A program made the position numbers and the translations under genes. Under the pieces are notes generated by a model that saw nothing but the letters and a program-made list of their open reading frames with translations, was not told where the DNA came from and ran no database searches. DNA of 64,000 nucleotides from Epiperipatus broadwayi (lineage: Eukaryota > Onychophora > Udeonychophora > Euonychophora > Peripatidae): positions 7,078,572-7,142,571 of the forward strand of contig JAQFVV010006238.1 of assembly GCA_028023455.1 (NCBI GenBank). Direction: 5' to 3'. Shown piece after piece: positions 10,681 through 23,120 of the stretch (position 1 is the first letter of the stretch; every line of letters begins with the position of its first letter).

Positions 10681-11400
10681 AATTAAGAAATCCAAAATCG
10701 GAATATGGTATTAATAATCAATGCAGTAACATAAATAGATTAATTGACCTAACTTGTATATATTTTATTTCTATCCATTTTCAAGTAATATTGATAAATG
10801 TTAGAGAATAAAATAAACCATCATTTTAATAAGTTTAGAAAAGGGAAAAAGACCTTTCATCATATATATTCTTTTAATAAAAAGAATGTTTTTTTTTTTT
10901 ATTATCGATTGTTTTCTCTTTAAAGTTACTTTATTTCAGATTGATTTACTTTAAAATAAGTTATTAGAAAATAAACAGAAAATCAACTTGCTGTATTAAT
11001 TCTGTTTTCCTCATTGTATTTCTTTGTCTAATATGATTGTTCTCTCTAGTCGCTTGGCTTTCTATATGATGAACTTGACCCAGGGCATGCTAGGTCAGAT
11101 CTTTGATAATAAGATCAGTGTTTCTGATTGCTCTGTTTTTTTTTTTCAAAAAATAAAAATAAAAATCTGGACCACTTAGTTTCTAATGACTCTAGAAAGA
11201 TATAACAATTGATTTTTTTTACCTAAGTATTTGAAGATTAATTTACTTCTTTTTCTTCTTTACATCATATTTTATCAAATAAAAAAAGCATTAACGTAGA
11301 ATAAAGTGAAAAGAAAAAGTTTGTTTTCATTTTGTTCTAGAATTCTGTAATCATTTTATTTATATACAAAAATATATGCGTACGCACAAATGTTTAAGTC
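10681..11400. other. Unassigned AT-rich stretch
   Basis: No recognised feature. A short GC-richer patch at 11050-11110 has no supporting reading frame. Confidence 0.4.
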
Positions 11401-11407
11401 TCTCTAT

Positions 11408-11458
11408 GCATTGGTGGCGCTTTCACTACTCTGTATTCGATCTGGTTCGAATCGGTGC
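11408..11458 (+). repeat. tRNA-derived SINE fragment, internally deleted
   Basis: It starts GCATTGGTGG, like the two retroposons at 11717 and 35167, and ends with a box B (TGGTTCGAATC) and a 3' strand that can pair with the first seven bases. Only about 51 nt separate the ends, so the anticodon region is largely missing. Confidence 0.4.
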
Positions 11459-11716
11459 GGAGAAATTTTTAAAAATTTTCATTAGTTTATAATTTTAATT
11501 TTAGATAATCAGTCCATAGGTGAACAACTAACCATCATATTAATCAGCACTTCGTTACTCTTAGCTAGAAGATAAAATAAGAATTGAAATAAATCCAAAC
11601 CATCATTCTTCATAAAGATGAGTACTGTTTTGACCTTCAGTGTTTCTATAAAAGGGCTGATATTTTGGAGGAACTTGTCACCAATATATTACAGAGGGAA
11701 AACATGTGAATTTTAG

Positions 11717-11814
11717 TCAAGCGTTGGTGGCCTAGTGGTTATCATAGCTGCCTTTCAAGCAGCTGGCCCGGGTGCTTCCCGGTCAACGCATTTGACATAT
11801 GAAAAAAAAAAAAA
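11717..11814 (+). mobile_element. tRNA-derived retroposon (Glu-type anticodon loop) with poly-A
   Basis: 11721-11790 folds as a tRNA-like molecule: a 7-bp acceptor stem (GCGTTGG with TCAACGC), an anticodon stem GCTGC/GCAGC with loop CTTTCAA (anticodon TTC), and a shortened T arm. A linker (TTTGACATATG) and an A-run of 13 follow. Imperfect direct repeats (TGTGAATTTTAG / TGTGAGTTTTAA) flank it. The retained tRNA shape plus the tail shows a retroposed SINE rather than a working tRNA gene. It shares its leader (AGTCAAG) and linker with the copy at 35167. Confidence 0.65.
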
Positions 11815-11829
11815 GTGTGAGTTTTAATT

Positions 11830-12660
11830 ATAATTAATCTTGGAAAAATAAATTTATCTTTTTCGTTAAAAATAAACTTGATTTTTTTTTCACGTCTTAA
11901 TTTTGAAAATATTAATGTAGAAAGGAATGAATCCCCAGTAATTTTAATCTAAACTGACCTTGTCTATGAATTATCTGTTGTTGTTTTTTTTACATGTTTG
12001 TTCATGTTATTAGGAGTTTAATTAAATATTTGAAAATTGGTTCATAACCGAATAAAAAGAATGGCAAGTCATTGATTTACATTATTATTTAATAATATAT
12101 AAGACAATATACATGATAACACTAATAGACTATAAATATAATTTTGAAACATTCATTATATATCTAAATCTACATGAAATATCTCGTTAAAAATCTACAA
12201 TATAACTTAAGAAAGTATTGAAGGATAAATTATTTGCGTATATAATTATGTGTAGACTAACATTAAATAGAGAATAAAGATATTGCAGGAAAATTACAAA
12301 TTGGTCTATGAAATATTAGGAGTTAAAGGCATTCTTTTTATTTGTGACTTAGATAATAGAAAAGTCATTTAAACTAGATAAATGCTTGCTGGAAGATATT
12401 TTTTTAGACGAAGGTGATATAAAAAATATAAAAGAACAAGTATGAGCCATGGCAGTGAATAGTTAAAGATTTTTTATATACTAGCTTGTTAAAGTGAGAG
12501 TATTTTGAGGTGAAATAAATGAAAATAAATCTGTCATATTTGCCAATGTACATAATTGCTTATTAATATCAATGTTACTATCAGCTTCTCAACAAATACT
12601 ATCTGTCATCATCTAAATAGTGAGAAGGGGGTTGTCATTCAAGATGATATTGAAATATTA
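11830..12660. other. Unassigned AT-rich stretch
   Basis: No gene or repeat recognised. Confidence 0.4.
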
Positions 12661-12665
12661 AAAGT

Positions 12666-12724
12666 CATATATATATATATATAAACAATTCAAATATATA
12701 TATATATCTATATATATATATATA
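12666..12724. repeat. Interrupted (TA)n microsatellite
   Basis: Two TA runs separated by a short unique piece. Confidence 0.85.
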
Positions 12725-12734
12725 CAGTGCAATA

Positions 12735-12945
12735 ATTGTTCATTTACCTATGAATTGTTAAAAGTGGACAGAAAGTAGTCCTTATTTTGTGTGATAAACA
12801 TGAGGTTTAAAAGTATTGAGCTATTAACATGGGTCCATGATTCAAATATTGGATATCTCTAACTTATCTGAAGAGTGAAAGTGGCCACTGAAATGCATGA
12901 AAAATGAAAGAATGGGGTCTGAGTTTCAGAGCTGTTGGATTTGTA
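12735..12945 (+). repeat. Family D repeat copy, possible hammerhead-like block
   Basis: Similar to 25775-25990 and 26035-26240. It contains CTGAAGA (12868-12874), GTG...CAC and TGAAATGCATG, which resembles a hammerhead core. However, an extra T lies before GAAA and no stem I is visible. Family membership is fair; ribozyme status is unproven. Confidence 0.4.
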
Positions 12946-12949
12946 TATA

Positions 12950-14705
12950 TATGTAGAAACAAAAAATCTAAACGAACCAAAGGATGGGATTTTTTAATGG
13001 ATCCCAACCCAAAATTGGTGATAAGCACACTGAAGGGTTTCACTAATTTTTACGACTATGGCTGATAATGTTGGCCAAGCAACAGTAACATTTGTTAATT
13101 ATTATTGTTCATTCATGAATATATATCTACCATCAGAGTAGCCATATAATGTGAATATTGTTCCAAAGTCTTGAGTTCTCTGGACATTTTTTATTTGTTC
13201 TGGAAAAAGTACATCGACCAAGATGCATTGTGACACTAACTCATAGCTTCATTGAGGACTGACCAAAATCTAGATTTAAATTTGTCATCTTTGGTTGATA
13301 ATAATCTCATTAACATCCAATACTAATTTGGATACACATTAAACTTAATCACTATCACTTAATTTAATTCTGTTATTTTTGATTACCGACTGAATTGAGA
13401 AAATGCAAAAATGAGAATTAAAATATAGGATAAGTTACAAATTTAATAATCCTTTATCTCAGACGGTAAAGCAAATAAGTGTTTCAACATGCTCTCTACC
13501 AAAATCAATAGATATAACTAAAAGATCACAGATACAGCAGTTCTTATAATGCCTTTTTAAAATTCTTATTACAAACTTTTATTAGTACTTTAAAATATTT
13601 TTTCCCCCATGCCTGCCCAATGTAGTTATAATCTTAAAAAAAAATTAATAATCAAACAATTTTTGTCTAAATAATAAAAAAACTGGTAACGCAATATATA
13701 TATATATCTACTTATACTTATATCAATATAATTATACAAGCAAATATGTAATTCACCTTAAAGTAAAATAAATAAGATTGAAAGATAATAATCCAATATA
13801 CTGGTAATAATACTAAATATTAGTTAATTATTTTCTATATTAAGATTTCATCACATGTGATATATATATATTGTAACAGTATGAAAATAAGATATGAATA
13901 TGGGGAAATGTGAAACCATCATCATCCCCATAAAATAACTTATAAACAGTGTGCAAATAAAAAAAATGGAATAAATGAATATTCAAAGAATAAGAACAGA
14001 GAATCAGCATGAACAAATCCATAAGATGCATCTCCATCATTATAAAAAATAATGAACACATCAGCAGTCATACAAGAACAGTCACAAATCATAAAATCAA
14101 CATCTCAAAATCAACAATTAATCTTGTGACTGAATTTAAGAGAGGTACTCTATAACCAGGCTACAACCTCAGGGCATATCGATGCACAAAATAAAAACAT
14201 TATGCTGGCATACAAAAATATTTTGATCATCTTCAATGTTCTGGTTACATAGTGTAAAGGCTAATTATAAAATTAATTGCTAATAATAAAAAGTATATAA
14301 AATGTATATTAATTCTAAAAATATTACTTTTGTGCCATTCAGGATTATCATCTAGATGTCCAAACACCAAAATAAATACCTACACCCATATAACTAACCA
14401 TTATGTTCTGATATAATTCAGAATACACTATGAATTGTTTCTATGAGCAAAAGATAAATAAATATTACAGCTTATTCTAATTTATTTTATTAACTTTACT
14501 GGGATAATTTAAAAACAATTTTTCAAACTCTAAGATGTATTGAAAAAAAGTCACACACACTGTCAATTCATGGAACAGATAGTTGGAGAAAAATACATTA
14601 ATACTAGAACCTTTTTAAACAGTTGTTTAATATGCTAACTAATTAACAGTAAACAAAAATCAAAAAATGACATGATAATATAAAAATTTAAATGTATACA
14701 TTCTT
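12950..14705. other. Unassigned AT-rich stretch
   Basis: Short TA runs at about 13700 and 13860. No coding or repeat signal that I can support. Confidence 0.4.
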
Positions 14706-14710
14706 ATTAA

Positions 14711-14910
14711 CCTTTTTTTTTTTTTAATAATATTTTTTTTTTTTTTTTTTTTTTTTTCCCCCCACCAACTTTTTTTGACCACCCCAAAAAATTTTTTTTT
14801 TTTTTTTTTTTATTTTTTTTTTTTTTTTTATATAATAAAAAAAAAAAACCCCACCGTAAAAAAATTAAAAAAAAAATTATATACATATTTAACAAATTTA
14901 TAAAAAAAAA
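14711..14910. other. Homopolymer block, probable low-quality consensus
   Basis: Runs of T, C and A of 10-28 bases alternate (for example T-runs at 14730-14757 and 14791-14829, with CCCCCC and CCCC islands). The pattern is unlike the rest of the window and more like a collapsed or badly polished assembly tract than a biological repeat. Confidence 0.55.
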
Positions 14911-17480
14911 AAAGAAAGTGAGAGAGAGGGTTTTGACACCCAGGAAGGGTAAGTATAGTTTCATATTATAAACAAAATTAACCATTTGATTTTCATTCAT
15001 TAATTAAACTAACCTTTCCTATTATTGAGTCATTGTATTTTCTTAAATTGAAAAAAAAAAAGACTTTTAAATTAGAAATAAAGAGTTAAATTCTCCTAAT
15101 TCTTAGTACAATTTTGGGGGTAAAAAATAATGAATAAAATAAAAAAAAACATATCAAATTTAATAAAAATTAAGATACTATTTTTTTTTATAATTCTAAA
15201 AGAAAAAATTCACCTGAATAAAAAATATATTTTAGTTGAAACAATAGTATGAAAACTATAACTATTATCAATTGTTAATCAATTTAAATGTATATAAATT
15301 TAGAATGTAATGTGCATATTAAAGAAAATACCATTTTACTATGCTTTACTTTTTTGGGGGCCCTTCTTTGAATTTATAATTTCTATTTCTAACTTTTCTG
15401 AGTAGTTTTTTTAAGGTTTTTCACTTCTAGTTAAATGTACACAATTCTTTGTACTTGACCATAAAAAATTTCAGGCTAGCACATGCAACTAGAGTTAATC
15501 CATTTTTTCCTAATAATTTTCTAGGTCAGGCTAACATATAGATACCCTTATGCTCTTGATAAGATATGAGATTTATGTTGCAGATTACTTTAGGGGTGTT
15601 TTTTTTACATTTTATTCTACTAAAGCAGATTATATGGAGGTAGATGATGTGTAGCTTCTTGCTGAACTCAGCGTATGGTTTTCATTACACAGCTAAATTA
15701 AAACTTCTACTGTTCACTTCAACAGTTTTTCTTTTTTAGCAGCTGACTGACTACTTTCTTCAATAGAATTATGTGCTTAATCATGACAATTAATTTTCTG
15801 ATTAGCACATACCCCTAATTTTAGAACAACCCTGTCTTCAACCAACCACAATTGTATATTCTACATGACAAAATTAAACACTGATCAATTAGGTCTCTTT
15901 TTACAAAAGATAATTGTTCAGTTATTTACTGCTCATTTTTTTACAAACAGAAAAATCTGCTCTTGTTATCACTATTTAATTAAAAATACTATCATAGTTT
16001 TGAAATTACTCTTTAATTAATGTTTTTTATATTAAAAGAAAAACAATTAGTTATTTATATTGATTTAATAAGCATTGTTTATTGTACTGGAGAGGGATAA
16101 AGAGAAAAAAATAAATCAATTAAAACAAAAATTTAACAAATTGTTAAAATCTTATTTTTTAAATTTTTTTATTTATTTATTTCTCTTATAAGTTAAAGTT
16201 AAAATTTATGAATACTTAGGAATAAAAAATGATAGATAAATGAACTATTTCATAAAAGTTAGCATCATTGCTGCTCATGTGTTTGAAATTAAGGTTTTTT
16301 TGGTTTTATTTAAAATTATGCATGTGCCAATATTGTCATTTTTTGTGGCATGCATTCCTCTTTGATATGGTGTAATAAAATGGGTCAAAATGTAGATTTT
16401 TATTAATATTTTAGGTAATAAATTCATTTAATTTTTTTCTGCTCAATTTATTAGATTGTATGAAAAAACAAAGGCATAAATCTCTTAATGAAAAAATATA
16501 ACTACAAAATGGATTCAACAGGCTTTGAAAATTTTGCAATTTCAAATCCTTCATTCTGAAAGTAAACATTCACTGTATCTTATTTTAGATTTATATATTT
16601 ATTGTTATTATAGATTTATTTATTATTATTTTAGATTTTTTATTATTATTTTACATTTTTTTATTATTTGATTATTATTATTTTAGATTTTTCTTTGTAC
16701 TAATGTACCTATGTAATATATATATTTTTTTCTCTAATAATTTACAATTAAGTATTTTTATTATTACAAATAAGGAGAAATTAATTATATTTGTAAAGTA
16801 GGCAATTATGTGCAATGTAATTTTAGGGCTCATCCAAATTTCAGGCAACTTTATTGACCTTATTTTATAAACATAATGACTCTCAAAAGGCTTAATAATT
16901 TATTAGCACATCTGTATTTATAGAAGTGTGTTTGTGTTTGTACTTGTCTGCCTCTGTGTGTATAACAAGTAATGATTTTAACTGCATCTATGAAATTTGA
17001 CTATTATAGTGAAGCTGCATATATATATATATATATATAAAATACATATTTTGCGGGTTCATCCGTGTTAAAAACTTTTAATACCAATACACTAGTGAAG
17101 CACAAGCCATCCACATATATATATATATATATGCTGGCTTCACCATTCACTGTGGACTAACTAAGACCCTAAGTCCAACCACAGTAAATGTATGTTTCTT
17201 TTTCAAACTAAATTTATCGTTTTCTCAAATAGTTGCCTAAATTAAAAGATTTAATAAAATAAAATATAGAAAGTTAAAATTATTATTTTTAAAATATATT
17301 TAGTAGAATTCGATGAATTTCTTAATTAATTAGAATCCATTAGGAAAAGGAATTTAATTAGTAAAACATTTTTCTGAATTAGATAAAAATAGATAACAGG
17401 AAAAATTTGAAACAACGGGCATGATTCGCTACTAATTAGCAGATTAAAAACATAATGGAAAAAGGGTATAAAAAAGAACT
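14911..17480. other. Unassigned AT-rich stretch with small microsatellites
   Basis: Contains a (TTATTATTTTAGATTTT)-like degenerate tract at 16590-16690 and TA runs at 17018-17038 and 17115-17132. No gene recognised. Confidence 0.4.
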
Positions 17481-17612
17481 TTTCTTTTGTTCTTGGTCTT
17501 ATGCTTGCTGGTAACCTGTGCTGAAGGTCAGAAAGCAATCTTAAGAATTTTGTTGGAAGAAATTTTGCTGAAAGATTGGACAATATCGTGAACTCTTGCT
17601 TGCTGTACTTAC

Positions 17613-17833
17613 TTCAAACTGCACTCTATTCTTTCAGCATATAAATAAAAGAATCCAGAAATATGTTGCTCTGCAAAAATGCAGGGGTAACTTCTTTGCC
17701 TTCGCTCTCCTGAGTTGTTCCTGATGCAGGAGTCGTAATCATGTAAGCCAGCCAGAGAACAAAAGTATCTGCCTTGTATCCGTGAAAATCTGCCCTCAAA
17801 AATGGAAAAACAAATTTGAAGAACCGAGAAGAC
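17613..17833 (-). CDS. Candidate internal exon of an unknown gene
   Basis: This is a G+C-richer island on the minus strand. An acceptor-like TTTCCCCGCAG ends just before 17833. A perfect donor consensus GTAAGT begins at 17612. One frame is open across all 221 bp (73 codons plus 2 bases) and includes FEGRFSRIQGRYFC and SGERRQRSYPC, with several cysteines. A second frame is also open over most of it but stops before the donor. I do not recognise the protein. The evidence is the coincidence of splice-like sites with an open frame and composition change; it could equally be a non-coding transcript exon or chance. Confidence 0.3.
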
Positions 17834-17889
17834 CTGCGGGGAAACATCAAATGAACTCATTTTGACCCACCCATCTAGTTACCGGTAAT

Positions 17890-19925
17890 GTTCCCATAAA
17901 TTATTAAAATATCTGTGTAATTTGCAATTTCAATGTATATTTAGGCTTTTCTATATATATATATATATATATGTTTTTTTTAAATCTATGTATTTGAATC
18001 TTGTGAAATTATATTTCATTAATTGCTTTCTTTTCTTTTTTTTATATCATAATGGGAGGGGTTATTATATATAATGGCGGCCATAGTTCTTATTAATTTA
18101 ATTGAAAAATGCTTCGTTTAACTTTCCGCCATTATACTCCCATAATTAAGTTATTTATTTTATATAACTATTTATTTAGAAAGAAAAGGAAGCAAATCAT
18201 AGAAAGTGCAAAACTCTATTTTAAAATCAAGATTTAAATTGCTAGATATTCTATTATAAAACTTTCCAAACTTTAACTTAGTTTTTTTTATATATACATA
18301 TAAAAGAAAGATCCTTATCAAATGCCAATATATTTTAGTCAATGAAGGGTTACAAATTTAAAGTTATATTTTAAAGAGCGTGAAATAAAACGTTCACATT
18401 TATATTTTAGTACTAAGAGAGATTACATTTTGACAATATGTATTAACAAATTATTAAATAGCATTGGCTTAGTGGGGAATGGGTTAAATTTCAACTAAAT
18501 AAATAAAATATCCGCCCACTTGTTCTTTTATTAATTCAAATTTTATAAAGGTGAAGTTACTATTTTTCTGTGGATTTTCAGTGATAGTTGAGCTTTCCTA
18601 AGATATATATTTTGCAGAGGGTTTCTTTTTTAAATTTAAAGGTCGTTGACGGTATTTATATGGTATCATGCTTTGGGTGATCTACTGGGCTGCTCAGCAT
18701 ATATTACAGTGCTTCTTTTGCCAAGTTTGCTTAGGTTAACATACCTACATTTGGACCTTCTGAAAAACAAATAAATTGTTCTGGATCTCAAATTGTTCTG
18801 GATCTCATGTCGATTTCAGTCCTTTCAATGTACGTAACTGGACATAAGCAACAAAACTCCGATCCTGAATCCGGGTCATGCGTTTAGCGAACGGGTTCCA
18901 TTTTTCTCTCTAACCTAGTTTAGAGATGGAGAGCTATCTGGTCTGGTGTTAACCTCTTGGTAACTGGTATGTCTCAAGCCTCACAGCCCACAACATGCTC
19001 TCGCCTTTGTGCATGGTCTTATATATTTATATTTATTAGGAAATCTTTCTCAAAATATCATCGAAATGTTTCAATTATAGCTGGAAATTCCTGCTGCGGT
19101 CACTTTATCATTCTTCTTAAATCATAAGTAGGGCGGTGATTTAAACCTGTACAAAGTGTTTAGTTGAGTTTGACCACCTATTTATTTCTATGTTCTCCAA
19201 CCACAGAGTTAATGAATCATCTCTCTCTCTCTCTTGATTTCTTTTATGTAACACTTCCATTGGCTGGAATATTTTAAAGAAAGAAATGATAATGTAAAAT
19301 TTTGTCTGTTCTTATCATTACGATCAATGGATCTTTCAAATATGTCTATCCGGTTGCAGTGAAAATAGCCTGTGACACTATTAATAAAACATTGTATAAA
19401 TTCTTTTAATGTAAATAATAAAAGTTTGTGTTATCTTTCATTCACTATAAATAAAACCACTTAGTATTGTTTTCTTTTGTAACATACGTATGTATATCTG
19501 ATCATTAGATATGTAAAAATTTCTTTTTCGTGGTCTCTTCTCTCCCTGACCACCGGGCATACATTAAGATTAAATTCTAATGAGGTTTGGGGAGTAAGTC
19601 GCTTAGTAGCAATCTAGAGGAGTAGGTGAGGTTTGAACCCCCTCTATCTGCATCTCTAGGTTAGGTTAAAGCAGCCCTACTTTTCTTACCATTACAATAG
19701 AGCAGTGCAATATAAATATTAAGGCTGATTATCAGATGCATAGAAATGTTGCAGTTGATACAGCAATCACAAAATTTACTGGGTATAATACCATGTGACA
19801 ATTTACACTCTTAAAAGCAATAAAGAGTTTTGCATGATTGGTGTGTGGTGATAGCAACAATTACTATGTTTACCACAGAACTTGTATGCAGGCAAAGATT
19901 CAACTTCAGATTCTTGCCTATGCAT
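17890..19925. other. Unassigned stretch, locally G+C richer
   Basis: 18640-19020 and 19540-19690 are less AT-rich. The second contains a box-B-like GGTTTGAACCCCC and may be an old tRNA-derived insert. An imperfect inverted repeat spans about 18045-18145 (ATGGGAG...GGCGG and CCGCCATTATACTCCCAT). There is no open frame of note. Confidence 0.3.
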
Positions 19926-19989
19926 TGGTGTTCATGCTGTGGAGTCAATAGTTTTGCCACATCTTGCATCACATATTTTCCAATGTACA

Positions 19990-20460
19990 GCTAGTAAATG
20001 GGCTATATGCAAATAAATTATATCACTGTGGGATAATAGATATAACAAGATAACATTACTACTGTGCACAGAAATACAAAATGAAGAGTGAAGACTCATT
20101 TTATCATTGATAAAGAGAGTGACCTTCAATTTCTAGTTTTGGATAGACAAGAAGTCAATTGCTATGATTACAAATGCATATCCACCTTCTGGAAATGGTC
20201 TATTTTGTATCTTTTATGAGGATGAATCTTTTTCTTATAGATGCCTTGAAATTTTTTTAACTTCTGGGGGTATAAAATAAAAATAAAGAATTCTTATGCT
20301 ACTGCTTTTATAAGCTCTGTAGCTATGGATTATCTCAGGTAAAACATATTATATCTGGTTTGAAGGAAAATTTTGTGAAAAATATAAAGAAATTATCAAT
20401 GAAGATGTAGTTTTAAACATAGTTAATGATAAATTAGAAATTATGAACAAACAATGAAGT
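19990..20460 (+). pseudogene. Possible Penelope-like RT trace
   Basis: Around 20100-20200 the plus strand reads FIIDKESDLQFLVLDRQ followed by DYKCISTFWKW, reminiscent of the PLE stretch 'E.E..LPFLDV.....G......RKPT.T..Y'. Stops and frameshifts surround it and no catalytic box is visible, so this is tentative. Confidence 0.35.
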
Positions 20461-20749
20461 AATATTTTTTTGGATATTGAATTTTCACTTTTTCTTATTT
20501 TTTAATGGTAAACTACTTTTCTTAGGCTTTTTAGCTTAGTATTTCTAGTTTCTTTTAATGTAAAACTTTTTGCTGTAACAGTATTAAAACTGAAATTATT
20601 GTGAAAATTGGTCTCAAATCAATTTTTTAAAAATTCAATATGGTGCTAAGCTCTCTATACTGATAATGAAGAAAATAAAGAAATTGTTTATTTTATACTT
20701 TTCTCTATCTCTCTTTTATAGTCTTTAGTGCTACATATTAAAATATTCA

Positions 20750-21000
20750 TATTATTATCATCATCGTCAACCATTATCAATCCACTGCAGGATGAAGGTC
20801 TCTCCAAGTTCAATACATATTCTCTGATCTTTAGCTTCTCTTCTTTATATCACCCCTGCACACATTCTTATTTCATCCATTCATCTCACATGTGGTCTCG
20901 TTTTGGGTTTTTTACAATCTCTTGGAATGCAGTTTCAGATTTCAATTGTCCATCTATTATCATCTGTTCTAGAAATATGTACAGCCCAACTCCACTTATA
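20750..21000 (-). pseudogene. RTE-like LINE 3' end
   Basis: The minus strand encodes IPRDCKKPKTRPHVRWMDEI, the end of an RTE/BovB-like LINE ORF ('RGRP..RWMD.I'). An A-rich coding stretch follows, ending near an (ATG/CAT)n-like tract (20755-20770) typical of the 3' end of this LINE group. Stops are present and only the last about 80 codons remain. A shorter relative lies at 26280-26460. Confidence 0.7.
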
Positions 21001-21079
21001 AAAAAATTAATATTTGAAAATTATTTAAAAGAAAATTATCTAGAAATATCATGCTATTATTTGGGAACAAAAGTAAAAC

Positions 21080-21190
21080 ATATAATAGAGATATACACAT
21101 GAGAGACAGTGACCTGGCCCAACTGATGATTGCTGGTTCATCATGAAATGCATCTTGGGGGTCATTTGTCTTTTGTTATATTTTTATTTA
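21080..21190 (+). repeat. Family B retrozyme copy, truncated
   Basis: Contains CTGATGA at 21123-21129, GAAA at 21145-21148, self-complementary ATGCAT and an ATC cleavage triplet ending at 21154. Stem I is good: TGACC...CCAA pairs with TTGG...GGTCA, with the outer pairs changed on both sides relative to the copies at 27-28 kb. Stem II has one mismatch. Confidence 0.6.
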
Positions 21191-21194
21191 TATG

Positions 21195-22470
21195 AATTTA
21201 AAAAGAATAGGAAAGTATGGAGGTGTTTATTATATCTATAAAATATTTAATTGAATCAAATCACCCATTATTATTTTTATAAAAAAAAAAACATGTGGAA
21301 AAATTAAATATTATTTCCTCTGAATTAACTAATTCTAAATTTAAGGAGCATGCAACCATCTATAATTATTAATGCAGCATTGTAGCCAAATAGCTATAAT
21401 ATTAACATAATCTTATGAGATCGTGCATCTGTTTTCATTCATGCATTTCCAATTTTCAAGGTATTTGATTTTTTTTTGGTAGTCCTAGGAAGGTTAACCT
21501 ATTTTTATTGCAGCTTGCTTACTAAAACTCCATTTTTTTTTATGTACAACTATTAATTATTTTTCTTGTTATTGCTGGCTTATCACAAATGATAAGTTGG
21601 TTCATTTTATCAATAAGCTGGTAAATTTCATTAATTCTTGAATCTTCAAGTTTTTTCTTTTATCATAACAAATTGATAGAATATTTGAGAAAATCAGAAA
21701 TGGACATCCCAACCTCTGGGCAAGAAAACCCTATTTTTTCAATAATGACAGATATCACTTTTTCTTTCAGAAGAGGGCTAGATTTTATAACTTTCTTCTT
21801 TTATGGACATACATATTTGAACAGAATACACATAGAGAAGGAATTAACAATTTATATTAAAGCAGAACCAATACTTAGTTTTTGGAACCTGGAGAATATT
21901 CTCGTCCCAATAACAAATATACTGCTCACCATATTTAACTTTACTACAGAAGATACAAAGCATCTGATAAACTCTTCCAAACATAAACATTCTGATATCA
22001 ATCAATTAGTTCATCCAATTTATAACTACTGCATTTGAAAACATATTTGTCTTAAAAATATGCTTCCCAACACTTCAAGCTGTCTATCCCCAAAATTACC
22101 TTATTTCTTTTAATCAATCAATTTTTGATTACATTTTTCTTTATCAACAATAACTTTTTTCTGTGCTTTTAAATTAAACACAAGAAAAAAAGAAAAAGGA
22201 GAGAATTATATTGGTTTTATAATTTTGAATATGCATTAAAAATAAACATTAATAACTTAATAATTTTTGTTTAATATTCAATTTTAGCGAATTTCATTTT
22301 TTTTATTTTTTATAATAAATAAATTTCAGACTGTTTTATTTTTACTACTAACACATTTATAATATGTTATTTATTTACACAGAGAAATAAAATATATATA
22401 AGTGCATTAATACATTGGATCATTACTAAAAAAAATTAATTTATTCTTTATCTACCCAAAATGTATTTCA
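21195..22470. other. Unassigned AT-rich stretch
   Basis: An open stretch at 21673-22038 (121 codons, plus strand) shows no motif I recognise and has AT-driven composition. I do not call it a gene. Confidence 0.4.
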
Positions 22471-22483
22471 TAATCTGTAACTA

Positions 22484-22760
22484 TCACATGATCACCATTT
22501 CTTATGCTCACTCTTAGCTGTTTTTGTAGTTAAATAGTGATAAAAGGTGGCTGCTGGAGGGTTGCATTATATCCTAAAATCTAGGTGCAGTGCTCTCAGA
22601 TCCAAGGCTTGTCACTGACGAAGGCCACAAGTCAGAAACTAGTCTGGAGATAATGGATGAGTAGGTACTAGATGGGGATTTTATGCACAAGCCTTCTGGC
22701 ATCCATTGATTACTCTGGCTTGCACTGAGTGGTAATACGTATAGAGAGTTTTGCCTGTTT
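22484..22760 (+). mobile_element. Family A retrozyme, single-arm copy with 13-bp target-site duplication
   Basis: A perfect 13-bp direct repeat (TAATCTGTAACTA) lies at 22471-22483 and 22761-22773. The insert starts TCACATGATCACCATTTC and ends with the family terminus TTTTGCCTGTTT. The first arm of the palindrome is missing, so it looks 5'-truncated or internally deleted. It keeps the hammerhead block at 22600-22656. Confidence 0.75.
22600..22656 (+). ncRNA. Hammerhead ribozyme, family A
   Basis: CTGACGA (22615-22621), a stem II region of GGC-CACAA-GTC type with an A on each side, GAAA (22635-22638), then the self-complementary ACTAGT that leaves GTC as the cleavage triplet ending at 22644. 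Stem I in the family consensus is TCCTCA with TGGGGA plus outer CCAA/TTGG. In this copy stem I carries mismatches. Core bases are intact; activity is uncertain. Confidence 0.55.
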
Positions 22761-22789
22761 TAATCTGTAACTAGTTATAAAAAACTACA

Positions 22790-22823
<34 letters not shown>
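22790..22823. repeat. (CATA)n/(TA)n microsatellite
   Basis: Short CATA run passing into TA repeats. Confidence 0.85.
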
Positions 22824-23120
22824 TTAAACTACTGATTAACTACATATATATAAACAAAACACAATTTCTTGCCTATACAGTTGTTTATGTCAAGTATAAG
22901 ATTCATTTTCATAAAAAATACAACTAAATGATGTTATTCAAAAGTTAAACATTAAAAATTATTTTATTTGATAAAGCAAATAGTTTGTGTAGATTAATCC
23001 TTTTCAGAGAGTATAACTAATCAACTTTTGATCTAATGTAATCTTACTTAATTTCTTTTTAAAATATCTTAATTATCATCTTTTCAAAACTTGATAAAAT
23101 TTTTTAAATATTGTTTGTTT

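Noticed and set aside
11721-11790. Functional tRNA-Glu gene
   Set aside because: The T arm is shortened, and a poly-A tail with flanking duplications shows retroposition.
14707-15000. Frame rich in Lys and Phe
   Set aside because: It arises from homopolymer runs of doubtful sequence quality.
18045-18145. Inverted repeat around ATGGCGGCCAT as a MITE
   Set aside because: Arms pair poorly and there is no terminal duplication.
21673-22038. 121-codon frame as a gene
   Set aside because: No motif, AT-driven composition, no splice or start context, no repeat of the frame elsewhere.
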